From the NCBI RefSeq assembly GCF_009363655.1, contig NZ_CP045393.1, positions 3,286,001 to 3,350,000 of the forward strand: a stretch of 64,000 bases of DNA, read 5' to 3'. The notes under the pieces are model-generated. The model saw only the letters and a list, made by a program, of their open reading frames with translations. It was not told the DNA's origin and did no database searches. Position 1 is the stretch's first letter. Each line of letters begins with the position of its first letter. Made by a program: the position numbers and the translations under genes. Origin of the DNA: Roseovarius sp. THAF27. GTDB taxonomy: Bacteria > Pseudomonadota > Alphaproteobacteria > Rhodobacterales > Rhodobacteraceae. Of this stretch, positions 47,037-57,566 are shown piece by piece.

Positions 47037-47477
47037 TCATTCCCGGCATGTCTGCCTTAGATATACTGCAACCGCAGCAGAAAAATGGGCGCTCTCGGAT
47101 TTGTTAAGAACCGGCAGCGAAACGCCCATCATCACCACCGCGCGGTCTTCGGGAAGACGCGCGGTTTCGACCGTGTCCATGTCGACGATCAACGCAACGG
47201 GCACGGGTCCCACGGCGCCGGGGCGCAGGATGCCCACGCCCCGCGCCTCGATTTGGCCGCGGATGGTGTCCGGAGCGTCGGCCCAGAGCGTGCCGCCCTC
47301 GGCCCAGACCACCGTGCGGTCGTCCGCCACCAGCCCTGCGCCCATCGCCAGAAGCTGCAGCGCAAGGCCCGACTTGCCACTGCCAGACGCGCCGCGGATC
47401 AGAACCGCACGGCTGTCGATGGCGACGGCGGTTGCGTGGAGTGTCTGCGTATCCGTCACTCCGGCGGCTCGGGACAT
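47037..47477 (-). CDS. hprK: Short HPr kinase/phosphorylase
   Basis: A 146-residue protein containing only the C-terminal kinase domain of HprK. Walker A is GASGSGKS at 29-36, and [11 protein letters not shown] corresponds to the HprK signature. It lacks the N-terminal domain of Firmicute enzymes, as is normal in alphaproteobacteria. It phosphorylates or dephosphorylates HPr at Ser49. It follows chvG by 27 bp on the same strand, tying the PTS to the two-component system. Confidence 0.93.
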   Translation of the reverse strand: MSRAAGVTDTQTLHATAVAIDSRAVLIRGASGSGKSGLALQLLAMGAGLVADDRTVVWAEGGTLWADAPDTIRGQIEARGVGILRPGAVGPVPVALIVDMDTVETARLPEDRAVVMMGVSLPVLNKSESAHFSAAVAVYLRQTCRE

Positions 47478-47504
47478 GTCAGTGCAGGTAACGCGCCCAC
47501 CGGC

Positions 47505-49223
47505 TCAGACCGGCAGACCCACGACGAAACGTGCGCCAAGCGGGTCAGAGGTGACGTCGGCATCGGTGGGCCGGATGTTCTCGGCCCAGATCACGCCTTC
47601 ATGCGCCTCGACGATCTGCTTGGAGATCGACAGGCCCAGGCCCGAATTGTTGCCGAAATCGTTCGCGTCCCGCTGCGAGTAGAAGCGGTTGAAGATCTTG
47701 GTCAGCGCCTGTTCGGGAATGCCGGGGCCGGTATCCTCGACCACGACCACCACGCGGTTTTCCCGCTTGCGCGCCCAGAGACGGATCGCGTCGCCTTCCT
47801 CGCAGAACGAGGTGGCGTTGGTGATCAGGTTCACGAAAACCTGGGCCAGCCGCGCTTCCAGCCCCATGATGACAATCGGGTCCTCGGGAAAATCGGTGAT
47901 GAATTCCACGCCCTTCTGCCGCGCCTGTTCGCCCAGGTAATGCGCCAGGTTCTCCAGCATCTGGATCAGGTCGAAGGCCTCCTGCTCCTCGCGCACCAGT
48001 TCGCTGTCCAGCCGCGACGCGTTCGAGATGTCGCTCACCAGCCGGTCAAGGCGGCGCACGTCATGCTCGATCACGTTCAAGAGCTTCTCGCGCTGGTCCT
48101 CGCGCTTGGCCACGCGCATCGTGCCCACCGCGCTGCGCAAGCTGGCCAGCGGGTTCTTGATCTCGTGCGCGACATCCGCCGCAAACTGCTCGTTGCCGTC
48201 GATCCGGTGGTAAAGGGCGGTCACCATGCCCCGCAACGCGCCCGAAAGCCGTCCGATCTCGTCGGGACGCGCGGTCAGATCGGGAATGCGGACGCGTCCG
48301 CCGCCATTGTTGTTTCCGTTGCGGTTGCGCGCGCCCCCCACTTCGGCGGCGGCAGCCAGCTCTGACAGCGGATTTGCGATGGTCGAGGCCAGGATCAGCG
48401 ACAGGCCGACGGAGACCAGCGTCGCCACCAGGAACATCTGCAGCACGCGTTCGCGCTCCATCCGGCTCAGCTTGTCGATCTCGCCCGATGCGCTGGCCAG
48501 CGCGACCACGCCCACCGGCCGGTCGCCCTGCAGGATCGGCGTCGCGACGGTAAACACCGTCGCGCCATCGCTTTCGCCCCGGCCCACCTGCGTGCCCTCG
48601 TTCAGCGCGTCATCGACCATGCCTTGCGCCAGGGCCTCCACGCTGACTTCCGTCTCGGTGCTCAGGATCGCCGAGAACGGCGCCGACACCCAGTTCCAGA
48701 CGTGGTTCAACGCGTCGGTGATCACCGTGGGCTTTTCCGGCACGCCCGCGTTCGGCCGTGGCAGGCGGCCTTCGGTCCGTCCGACCAACTGACCCGCGCG
48801 GTCGTAGACCAGCACGTCGATGCCCTGCTGGACATCCAGGCCGTCCAGCGTGCCCGCCACGTCCAGCCCGTCCATCGCCACAAGGCTGACGGGCGCACCC
48901 TCGGGCAATTGCGCCTCGAACACGTCCGCGATCAGTTCCACGTCGCTTTGCAACCCGTCGGCATGCTGCTGCGCCAGCCCGTCGCGCGACGAGTTCAGGT
49001 ACAGGATGCCCGCGACCAGCACGTTCAGGGCAATCAGGTTGAACGTGATGATCTTCCGCGTGAGCGACCCGCCGCCGCTGCCGAAGTAGCCCCGGCGCGC
49101 GCGGCGCCTGCGGACCTCTTCCTCGACGACGTTCTCCGGCGCCACGAAATCATCGCCAAGAACGACGCCGTCATCGTCATTCAGCGAGTGATCGCGCACC
49201 TGGAAGCCCTCCGCCAATGCCAT
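47505..49223 (-). CDS. chvG: Sensor histidine kinase ChvG (ExoS)
   Basis: A 572-residue membrane sensor kinase. TM1 is at about 56-77 and TM2 at about 260-284, flanking a periplasmic sensor domain of about 180 residues. A HAMP region contains an Asn/Gly-rich insert (NRNGNNNGGG, 301-309). The H-box FAADVAHEIKNPLASL carries His353, and the ATP-binding domain has DTGPGIPEQ and GLGLSISKQIVEAH. Homologues ChvG/ExoS respond to acidity and envelope stress and control succinoglycan and virulence in rhizobia. It is co-transcribed after chvI. Confidence 0.95.
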   Translation of the reverse strand: MALAEGFQVRDHSLNDDDGVVLGDDFVAPENVVEEEVRRRRARRGYFGSGGGSLTRKIITFNLIALNVLVAGILYLNSSRDGLAQQHADGLQSDVELIADVFEAQLPEGAPVSLVAMDGLDVAGTLDGLDVQQGIDVLVYDRAGQLVGRTEGRLPRPNAGVPEKPTVITDALNHVWNWVSAPFSAILSTETEVSVEALAQGMVDDALNEGTQVGRGESDGATVFTVATPILQGDRPVGVVALASASGEIDKLSRMERERVLQMFLVATLVSVGLSLILASTIANPLSELAAAAEVGGARNRNGNNNGGGRVRIPDLTARPDEIGRLSGALRGMVTALYHRIDGNEQFAADVAHEIKNPLASLRSAVGTMRVAKREDQREKLLNVIEHDVRRLDRLVSDISNASRLDSELVREEQEAFDLIQMLENLAHYLGEQARQKGVEFITDFPEDPIVIMGLEARLAQVFVNLITNATSFCEEGDAIRLWARKRENRVVVVVEDTGPGIPEQALTKIFNRFYSQRDANDFGNNSGLGLSISKQIVEAHEGVIWAENIRPTDADVTSDPLGARFVVGLPV

Positions 49224-49234
49224 GTTTCAGGCCA

Positions 49235-49936
49235 TCATTCCTCGTTGTAACGATACCCGATACCGTAAAGCGTTTCGATGGCCGAAAATTCCGGGTCCAC
49301 CATCCGCAGTTTCTTGCGCAGACGCTTGATATGGCTGTCGATGGTCCGGTCGTCCACGTAAACTTGGTCGTCATAGGCCACGTCCATCAGCTGATCGCGG
49401 CTCTTCACGAAACCCGGGCGCTGCGCCAGCGCCTGCAACAGCAGGAATTCCGTCACCGTCAGCGAAACGTCCTGGCCTTTCCACGACACCGCGTGACGCA
49501 GCGGGTCCATGCGCAACTCGCCACGCTCGATCACCTTGGTTTCCTCGGTGTCGGCCACCACGTTGCCGTCGACCGCGTCCTGCCGGCGCAACAGCGCGCG
49601 GATGCGCTCGACCAGCAGGCGCTGGCTGAACGGTTTCTTGACGTAGTCGTCCGCGCCCATGCGCAGGCCCAGAACCTCGTCGATCTCGTCATCCTTGGAG
49701 GTCAGGAAAATGACCGGCATCGCCGATTTCTGCCGCAGCCGTTGCAGCAGGTCCATCCCGTCCATCCTCGGCATCTTGATGTCCAGCACCGCCATGTCGG
49801 GCAGCTTCTTGCTGAACGCCTCATAGGCTTGCTGACCGTCATTGTATGTTTCGACCTCGAAGCCTTCCGCCTCGAGAGTCATGGACACCGATGTCAGAAT
49901 ATTCCTGTCATCGTCCACAAGGGCGATTTTTGACAT
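49235..49936 (-). CDS. chvI: Response regulator ChvI (OmpR family)
   Basis: A 233-residue OmpR-type regulator. The receiver has DDD at 8-10, phosphoacceptor Asp52 in [12 protein letters not shown] and Lys in YVKKPFS. The winged-helix output domain contains [19 protein letters not shown] and the recognition segment [21 protein letters not shown] 49934-49936 was chosen, with AAGGAAATC upstream; the frame extends further without homology. It is divergent from pckA across a 398-bp regulatory region, and chvG lies 11 bp downstream. Confidence 0.97.
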   Translation of the reverse strand: MSKIALVDDDRNILTSVSMTLEAEGFEVETYNDGQQAYEAFSKKLPDMAVLDIKMPRMDGMDLLQRLRQKSAMPVIFLTSKDDEIDEVLGLRMGADDYVKKPFSQRLLVERIRALLRRQDAVDGNVVADTEETKVIERGELRMDPLRHAVSWKGQDVSLTVTEFLLLQALAQRPGFVKSRDQLMDVAYDDQVYVDDRTIDSHIKRLRKKLRMVDPEFSAIETLYGIGYRYNEE

Positions 49937-50126
49937 AATGATTTCCTTGTACTGCTCGATTGCCTGCTTTTTTCCAATACTATGATCCGTTTTCGCCTTT
50001 TTAATCAATCCCAAACTGCGAATCAGACACGCTTTCGCAGCCATCTGACGCGAAAATGTCTTAGGAATGGCTAAATTGACTCACTTTATCGGCCGGCGGT
50101 TGCAGGCCCGTTGCGGCGGCTCGCCG

Positions 50127-50182
50127 ATGGTGGCGCTAACGATTGGCATGGTGGCGCTAACGCCTGATTTGATTGCGCTAAC
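50127..50182. promoter_or_regulatory. Three direct repeats at 21-bp spacing in the chvI-pckA intergenic region
   Basis: GCGCTAAC occurs at 50133-50140, 50154-50161 and 50175-50182, exactly 21 bp apart. The first two are part of a longer match, ATGGTGGCGCTAAC. Same-face, two-helical-turn spacing suggests cooperative binding by a regulator, with ChvI or a LacI/GntR-type carbon regulator as candidates. The rest of the 398-bp gap (49937-50334) shows no gene; the chvI-proximal side is AT-rich. Confidence 0.65.
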
Positions 50183-50334
50183 TGTGCATTTGCGTCCTGT
50201 TCAATCATAAAACCGTCATGTTAAGAGGCCCGCGACACATCCGGCACGGGCCGGAGTCTCGCCGCCAATTTCGGCGGACCTGCATGGCCAGAACCGCCAC
50301 GATGGCGGACGGCCGGAACTCAAGGAGCGCACGC

Positions 50335-51933
<1,599 letters not shown>

Positions 51934-51962
51934 GGCTCACACGCCCCGCCCGGGCCGACATT

Positions 51963-51992
51963 GCCCCCGTGCCTCCGGCGCGGGGGCTTTTT
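51963..51992 (+). terminator. pckA terminator
   Basis: Stem GCCCCCG (51963-51969)/CGGGGGC (51981-51987) followed by TTTTT, 30 nt after the pckA stop. Confidence 0.88.
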
Positions 51993-52101
51993 CAAACCGG
52001 GCGTTCGTGGCTGCCCGGCGCTGTCGCGGCTGATCTTCATACTGAACGGCTGGCCCGCCGTCCCGGACCCAATTCGGGACCTCCTCCCACAATCCTCCAG
52101 C

Positions 52102-52188
52102 GTAGGGTGGGTGAAAACCCACGCGTCTCCCCGGCTGGAATGCAAGAACCCACGCGCCCCGCCCCCGTAGGGTGGGTGAAGACCCACC
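52102..52188 (+). repeat. Two REP elements in tandem
   Basis: Copies lie at 52102-52123 (GTAGGGTGGGTGAAAACCCA) and 52167-52188 (GTAGGGTGGGTGAAGACCCA), 65 bp apart. A half copy (GAACCCACGCG) between them recalls the degenerate middle unit at 44416-44438. The second ends 12 nt before the marC stop. Confidence 0.88.
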
Positions 52189-52199
52189 CGGGCGCCACG

Positions 52200-52868
52200 C
52201 TACTTCGGCGCCGCCTTGTTCAACGGGCTCTCCACCGGCGGCGGCGCCACGTCCATCACGCCCAGCGCGTCGAACCCGCCCAGCACCGCATCCACGGCAA
52301 TCGTCGCCAGCACGATCCCCATCACCCGGCTGATCACGCTGGCCCCCGTGCTGCCGATCACGCGGTGCACGTATGTCGCCGCCAAAAGCAGCCCCAGCGT
52401 CATGAGCAGCACCAAGAGAAGCAGCCCCGCCGTGATCGCCTGGTTGGCCAGGGACTCTGTGTGGTTGTCCGTCAGGATCACGATGGCCAGCATCGCACCC
52501 GGCGACGCGATCGACGGCATCGCCAGCGGAAACACCGCGCCCGCCAGATGGTCGCGCTCGGCCTCCTCGATCTCACGCGCGGGCTTCGACTCGCCGAAGA
52601 TCATCGTCATCGCGAACAAAAACAGGATGATCCCGCCCGCGATCTGGAACGATCCCAGCCGCAGCCCCAGCGATTCCAGCAGGAACTGCCCGCCCACCAG
52701 GAACGCCAGCAGCACCAGCGCCGCAATCGCCACCGCCCGCAGCGCAAAGCGCCGGTGCAGCGCCCGCGGCACGCCCTGAACCGCAAACAGGAACACCGGG
52801 ATCGACCCCACGGGGTCGATGACCACGATCAGCGTCACCAGTTCTCTTGCAAGGGCAGCCCAGTCCAT
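52200..52868 (-). CDS. MarC family integral membrane protein
   Basis: A 222-residue protein with six hydrophobic segments, typical of the MarC/UPF0056 family. Landmarks are LIVVIDPVGSIPVFLF near the N-terminus, GGIILFLFAMTMIFG and AMPSIASPGAMLAIVILT. Transport function is unproven for the family. ATG 52866-52868 (MDWAALARE) begins the family sequence; the open frame upstream has no membrane character. Confidence 0.9.
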   Translation of the reverse strand: MDWAALARELVTLIVVIDPVGSIPVFLFAVQGVPRALHRRFALRAVAIAALVLLAFLVGGQFLLESLGLRLGSFQIAGGIILFLFAMTMIFGESKPAREIEEAERDHLAGAVFPLAMPSIASPGAMLAIVILTDNHTESLANQAITAGLLLLVLLMTLGLLLAATYVHRVIGSTGASVISRVMGIVLATIAVDAVLGGFDALGVMDVAPPPVESPLNKAAPK

Positions 52869-53076
52869 CGTGTCGGATCTTTCCGGTTGAATGTGACGCG
52901 CGAACGCAGCGCGGCGGACCATCGCTCCGCGTCTCACACTTATCCCATGCCGAAGCGGGATTGAACCTCGCAGGACGCCCGGAGCACCGCCAAAGCGCCT
53001 TCCGGGCCCCTCGCTGACGCTTTCTTGATCTCCCTTTTGGCGCACGGCGTGCCAACTCACCCCCAACGGGGTCGGC

Positions 53077-53256
53077 GTGCTGGCCCGCGACCTCAACCTC
53101 CTTCTCGACCGGATCCCGACCATCATCGGCAGACTGGACACGGCCCCGGGCAAGGTCGTCGCCGCAACCGACGACGTCATCGCCCTGCAAGCCGAGCTGC
53201 CCGGCTCCCTCGACAGCGTGGTCCCGGACATGCGTCGCCTCGGGCAGGCACCATAG
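53077..53256 (+). pseudogene. Possible gene remnant or short ORF
   Basis: Within the 422-bp gap between marC and ytoQ an open stretch reads from GTG 53077 to TAG 53254-53256, giving about 59 residues of soluble helical peptide (VLARDLNLLLDRIPTIIGRL ... DSVVPDMRRLGQAP). The amino-acid pattern looks coding, but there is no good ribosome-binding site and its stop lies inside a REP element. It could be the tail of a degraded gene. The remainder of the gap (52869-53076) shows nothing. Confidence 0.25.
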
Positions 53257-53274
53257 GGTGGGTGAAAACCCACG
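53253..53274 (+). repeat. REP element (ATAG variant)
   Basis: ATAGGGTGGGTGAAAACCCA then CG. The first base of the GTAG tetranucleotide is A. It ends 17 nt before the ytoQ stop. Confidence 0.83.
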
Positions 53275-53290
53275 CCACCCCGCGCCGCCG

Positions 53291-53737
53291 CTACTTCGGC
53301 AACGTCCCTTCCAGGACATAGCGCAGGATCTCCACCACCTGCCCCGGCTCGCGCGTCACGGCCAGCGCCGCGGCGTCCACCTCCTTCAAGGCGTGGTCAT
53401 GCTCCGGCGGCTGCAGAATGATCAGCGACTTGCCCATCGCGCTGGCATAGCCTGCGTCAAAGGCCGCGTTCCACTGCTTGTACTTGTCGCCGAACCGCAC
53501 GACCACGATGTCGGCTTCCTCGATCCCCTTGCGGGTCCGGATCGCGTTCACCATGGCGCCCTTGTGGTCGTGCCAGTACTTGTTCTCTTCCGCTCCCAGG
53601 ATCGTCACGCCGCAATCGTCGCTGGCGCCGTGATCCGTCACCGGCGCGGAAAACTCCACGTCGAGGCCCCTGGCCCCTTCGATGATCTGCTCGCGCCAGT
53701 CGGTATGGATCTCGCCTGAAAGATATACGCTCAGCAT
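53291..53737 (-). CDS. YtoQ family protein (nucleoside 2-deoxyribosyltransferase-like)
   Basis: A 148-residue protein. MLSVYLSGEIHTDWREQIIE at the N-terminus and the segment VVVRFGDKYKQWNAAFDAGY match the YtoQ family, which has the fold of nucleoside 2-deoxyribosyltransferases. The biochemical role is not established. GGAGGACATCAG precedes ATG 53735-53737. It is downstream of pheT on the same strand, with a REP element between them. Confidence 0.85.
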   Translation of the reverse strand: MLSVYLSGEIHTDWREQIIEGARGLDVEFSAPVTDHGASDDCGVTILGAEENKYWHDHKGAMVNAIRTRKGIEEADIVVVRFGDKYKQWNAAFDAGYASAMGKSLIILQPPEHDHALKEVDAAALAVTREPGQVVEILRYVLEGTLPK

Positions 53738-53821
53738 CTGATGTCCTCCTTGTTCAGTGTCGCCGCACAATCTGCATGCCGCGCCGCGGATGACAAGGCG
53801 AACGCGGCACAACATCCACTC

Positions 53822-53843
53822 GTAGGGTGGGTGACAACCCACG
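53822..53843 (+). repeat. REP element
   Basis: GTAGGGTGGGTGACAACCCA then CG, ending 33 nt before the pheT stop. The GACA loop is shared with copy B at 13684-13705. Confidence 0.87.
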
Positions 53844-53875
53844 CGCTTCCGCGTGCGCCGTACCGCGATCCAGTC

Positions 53876-56275
53876 TCACCCGCGCAGCATGCCGCCCGTG
53901 GCCTTAGTCACCTTCTCGACGATCCTCGCCGACACCGCCTCGATATCCGCGTCCTTCAGCGTCTTCTCGGTCGGTTGCAGCCGCACCGTCAGCGCCAGGC
54001 TCTTCTTGCCCTCGCCCAGGCTGCCGCCGATGAACTCGTCGAAGACCCGCACATCCTCGATCAGCGCCTTGTCGGCCCCGGCGGCGGCATTGACCAGCGT
54101 CAGCGCCTCCACATCGGCATCCACCACGAAGGCGAAATCGCGTTCCACCACCTGCAGGTCGCTGATCTTCATCGCGCCCCGGTTTGCGTCGGTGTTCCGC
54201 GGCTGCGGAATTTCCTGCGGGTAGAGGGTGAACCCCACGACCGGCCCCTTCACATCCATCTCGCGCAGGATCTTCGGATGCAACTCGCCAAAGACGCCCA
54301 GCACCTTCTTCGGCCCCAGGCAGATCATCCCGTGCCGCCCCGGGTGCCACCATTCGGACGCCCCGCGCAGAATCTGAACTTTCGCCGGCGCGTCCAGCGC
54401 CCCCAGGACCGCCTCGGCATCCGCCTTGGCATCGTACAGATCCACCGGACGGCTCGCCTTGTGCACGTCCTTCGGCCCGGTTCGGCCCACCAGGATACCG
54501 CTCACCTGCACGTGCTGCTCTCCCGGTTCGCCACCGTGAAACGCGTGGCCCAGCTCAAAGAGCGCCAGGTCCATCGCCCCCCGCGCCTGGTTGCGTGCCG
54601 CGGCCCGCAACAACCCGGGCAGCAGGTCCGGCCGCATATGGCTCATCTCGCTGCTGATCGGGTTGGCCAGCATCGTCGCGTCGCCGCCCCCGCCGAACAG
54701 CTCCGCACTCGCCTTGTCGATGAAACTGTAGGTGACGCACTCGTTATAGCCCAGCGATGCCGCCATCCGCCGCGCCGCCCGCTCGCGCTGCTGCGCGGTG
54801 CTCAGGATCGGCTCGGGCACGCCCGCCTGCATCCGCGGCATCGGGCGACCTTCCAGCTTTGTCAGCGAGGCCACCCGCGCCACTTCCTCCACCAGATCCG
54901 CCTCGCCCATGATATCGGGCCGCCAGCTTGGCACGTGGGCGGTGTTGCCCTCCATGCGAAAGCCCAGCCGCGTCAGCGTCTGGCGCTGCTCGGATTCCGG
55001 GATCTCCATGCCCACCAGCGACTGCACCCGCGCGGCATCCAGGCGGTACGCCCGCGCCACGTCGGGCACCTCGCCCGCCACCACCAGGTTCGACGCCTCG
55101 CCGCCGCACAGGTCCAGGATCATCTGCGTCGCCAGGTCGTGCGCTTCCATGTTGAACGCCGGGTCGATCCCCCGCTCGTTGCGATACCGCGCGTCCGAGT
55201 TGATCTTCAGCCCCCGGCCCGTATGCGCGATCTGGATATGGTCCCAGACAGCCGCTTCGAGGAACACGTTCGTCGTCTCGGCCGTACAGCCCGTCGCCAG
55301 CCCGCCCATGATGCCGCCAACGCTCTCGATGCCGTTCTCGTCCGAGATCACCACCTGCCCTTTCGAGAAGGTGTATTCCTTCTCGTCCAGCCCCACCAGC
55401 GTCTCGCCCCCACTGGCGCGATGCACCCGCAGGTTTCCCGCCACCTTGTCGGCGTCGAACACGTGCAGCGGCCGATTGCGGTCATAGGTGAAGAAATTGG
55501 TGATATCCACCAGCGCCGAAATCGGCCGCAGCCCGATGGCCCGCAGCCGGTCCTGCAACCACTTCGGGCTCGGCCCGTTGGTCACACCCCGGATCAGCCG
55601 CCCGGCAAAGACGAAACAACCGTCCGTCCTGGTATCCTCGTCGATGCTGACAGTGATCGGGCACGGAAACTGCCCCTCCACATGCGCGCGCGGCGCCTCC
55701 TTCATGGTCCCCAGCCCCCGCGCCGCTAGATCCAGCGCGATCCCCCGCACACCCAGCGCGTCGGGCCGGTTGGGCGTGATCGCGATCTCGATCACCGGGT
55801 CCACCTTGGCCGGGTCGTTCTCGGCCAGCCAGTCGACGAACCGCTCACCGACCTCGCCCGAAGGCAGCTCGATGATCCCGTCATGCTCGTCCGACAGCTC
55901 CATCTCGCGCTCCGACGCCATCATGCCGAAGCTCTCGATCCCGCGGATCTTGCCCACCCCTATCGTGGTGTCGATCCCGGGCACGTAGACGCCGGGCTTG
56001 GCCACCACGACGGTGATGCCTTCGCGCGCATTCGGCGCCCCGCAGATGATCTGTTTCACGCCCTCGTCGGTGTCCACCTGGCACACCCGCAGACGGTCCG
56101 CATCGGGATGCTTTTCGGCGCTCACCACCTTGCCGATGGTAAAGTCCGCAAGCGTCTCCGCCGGGTTGGAAATCTCTTCCACCTCGAGACCAAGATCGGT
56201 CAGCGCCTCGGCGATCTCCGCCACGCCGGCAGTGGTCTCAAGATGGTCTTTCAGCCAGGACAGGGTGAATTTCAT
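53876..56275 (-). CDS. pheT: Phenylalanine--tRNA ligase subunit beta
   Basis: A 799-residue beta subunit of the heterotetrameric PheRS. The N-terminal MKFTLSWLKDHLETT, the EMAP-type tRNA-binding domain (about 40-150), B3/B4 editing domain, B5 domain and the C-terminal anticodon-binding domain (from about 705) are in the usual order. The partner pheS is not adjacent: the upstream neighbour is a TauE/SafE permease gene across a 319-bp gap. Otherwise it is normal in length and sequence. Confidence 0.97.
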   Translation of the reverse strand: MKFTLSWLKDHLETTAGVAEIAEALTDLGLEVEEISNPAETLADFTIGKVVSAEKHPDADRLRVCQVDTDEGVKQIICGAPNAREGITVVVAKPGVYVPGIDTTIGVGKIRGIESFGMMASEREMELSDEHDGIIELPSGEVGERFVDWLAENDPAKVDPVIEIAITPNRPDALGVRGIALDLAARGLGTMKEAPRAHVEGQFPCPITVSIDEDTRTDGCFVFAGRLIRGVTNGPSPKWLQDRLRAIGLRPISALVDITNFFTYDRNRPLHVFDADKVAGNLRVHRASGGETLVGLDEKEYTFSKGQVVISDENGIESVGGIMGGLATGCTAETTNVFLEAAVWDHIQIAHTGRGLKINSDARYRNERGIDPAFNMEAHDLATQMILDLCGGEASNLVVAGEVPDVARAYRLDAARVQSLVGMEIPESEQRQTLTRLGFRMEGNTAHVPSWRPDIMGEADLVEEVARVASLTKLEGRPMPRMQAGVPEPILSTAQQRERAARRMAASLGYNECVTYSFIDKASAELFGGGGDATMLANPISSEMSHMRPDLLPGLLRAAARNQARGAMDLALFELGHAFHGGEPGEQHVQVSGILVGRTGPKDVHKASRPVDLYDAKADAEAVLGALDAPAKVQILRGASEWWHPGRHGMICLGPKKVLGVFGELHPKILREMDVKGPVVGFTLYPQEIPQPRNTDANRGAMKISDLQVVERDFAFVVDADVEALTLVNAAAGADKALIEDVRVFDEFIGGSLGEGKKSLALTVRLQPTEKTLKDADIEAVSARIVEKVTKATGGMLRG

Positions 56276-56594
56276 CGTCTCTCATCCATGCGGGTTCAAA
56301 CTTGTCCCGGGCGCTTTACCGGATATGTCCCGCGCTTGAAAGAGGGCACCGCAGCGGGGGGCCAGCCCCCCACGTCGAAACCCCGGTTTCGACGCCCCCC
56401 CGGGATATTTCCGGCCAGAGGAAGAAGAGTGTTGCACACACCTTCCCCTGGCCGCAAGATATCTTCGCCGGAGGCCCCCACCTGCCAGGAGGTGCATCGC
56501 CGGGTCAGCCCGTCGCACCGGGGCTCCCGCGCCCGAGGAGCCGCCCGGAGGGCGGGCGACGAGACATCCGGCGCGGCGCAGCCGCACCACCTTT
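56276..56594. other. Gene-free spacer upstream of pheT with inverted repeats
   Basis: No convincing gene was seen in these 319 bp. It contains a GGGGGGCC/CCCCCC hairpin near 56355-56371, a 10-bp perfect stem CGTCGAAACC/GGTTTCGACG at about 56371-56392, and GATATTTCCGGCCAGAGGAA at 56404-56423, which resembles the region upstream of phnL (GTATTTTTGGCAGGAAAAAG on the minus strand). The pheT promoter probably lies here. Confidence 0.5.
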
Positions 56595-57368
56595 CTAGAA
56601 GCTCATGATCCCGCGCCGCACAAGGTTCAGGCCCGCGATGACCAGCACCGCCAGCGTCAGCCGCCGGAACAGGCGCTGGTCGATCCGGTCCTGCAGCATG
56701 AAGCCGATCCCGAGGCCAATCAGCGCCGGCACGATCAGCGACAGCGACAGCGGCAGCGTGGCGCGGTTCAGCACGCCCGAGACGGTATGCGCTCCGGTCA
56801 GCAACACCGCCCCCATGCCGTAGATCACGCCCTGTACGCGCATCTGCTCGGTCTTCTCGGTGTCCAGCGCGGTCAGCATCGCCACGGTCGGCGGCCCCCA
56901 CACGCCCGAGATCCCGCCGAAGAACCCGGCCACCGCACCGATCCCCGCTTCCACGCGGCGGCCGGGGTTGGGCGGCAGCCGCAAGGGCCGCCCGGCCAGC
57001 GCAAAGCCCGCGTAGATGATGATCGGCACCCCGATCAGCAGCAGCATCACCGCCTCCGGGATCGCCCTCACAAGCTGTGCCGAAATCAGCATTACCGTCA
57101 TCCCGGCCAGCAGGAACACCCGGAACCGCGTCAGGGACCCCCAGGCCGCACGGACTCCCTGCCGCAGCGCCTGCCAGCCGTTCGAGGCCAATGTCGGCAG
57201 GATCAGCCCCGCCAGCGCCACCTCGGGCGGCATCACCGTGCTCAGCCCCGAGATCACCACCATCGGCATGGCGAATCCCACCACGCCCTTGACCAGTCCG
57301 CCCAGCACGGCCACGCCCCAGGCGAACGCCATCACCATCAACCAGTCAGGGCCGAGCAACGCATCCAT
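56595..57368 (-). CDS. Sulfite exporter TauE/SafE family protein
   Basis: A 257-residue membrane protein with about eight hydrophobic segments. The duplicated family motif appears as GLVKGVVGFAMPMVVISGL near the N-terminus and FFGGISGVWGPPTVAMLTAL in the second half. It is a putative anion (sulfite, sulfonate or organic acid) transporter of the cytoplasmic membrane; the substrate is unknown. It is divergent from mcd. Confidence 0.9.
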   Translation of the reverse strand: MDALLGPDWLMVMAFAWGVAVLGGLVKGVVGFAMPMVVISGLSTVMPPEVALAGLILPTLASNGWQALRQGVRAAWGSLTRFRVFLLAGMTVMLISAQLVRAIPEAVMLLLIGVPIIIYAGFALAGRPLRLPPNPGRRVEAGIGAVAGFFGGISGVWGPPTVAMLTALDTEKTEQMRVQGVIYGMGAVLLTGAHTVSGVLNRATLPLSLSLIVPALIGLGIGFMLQDRIDQRLFRRLTLAVLVIAGLNLVRRGIMSF

Positions 57369-57566
57369 GCGCCTCTCGTACCACTTTTCCCAGGGCGCGC
57401 ACGGCCTAAATCACCGCCATGACTGCCGGAAATCCATGCGGACCCACCGCACCCCGCGACACGACAGCGCAATATTCGACCAAATTGCACGCCGCATGAG
57501 CATAATAGTTGCGCTGCACCTGCGAAATGGCTATGCCGGTGCGGCGAAAACCGAAGGAGCTACCCC

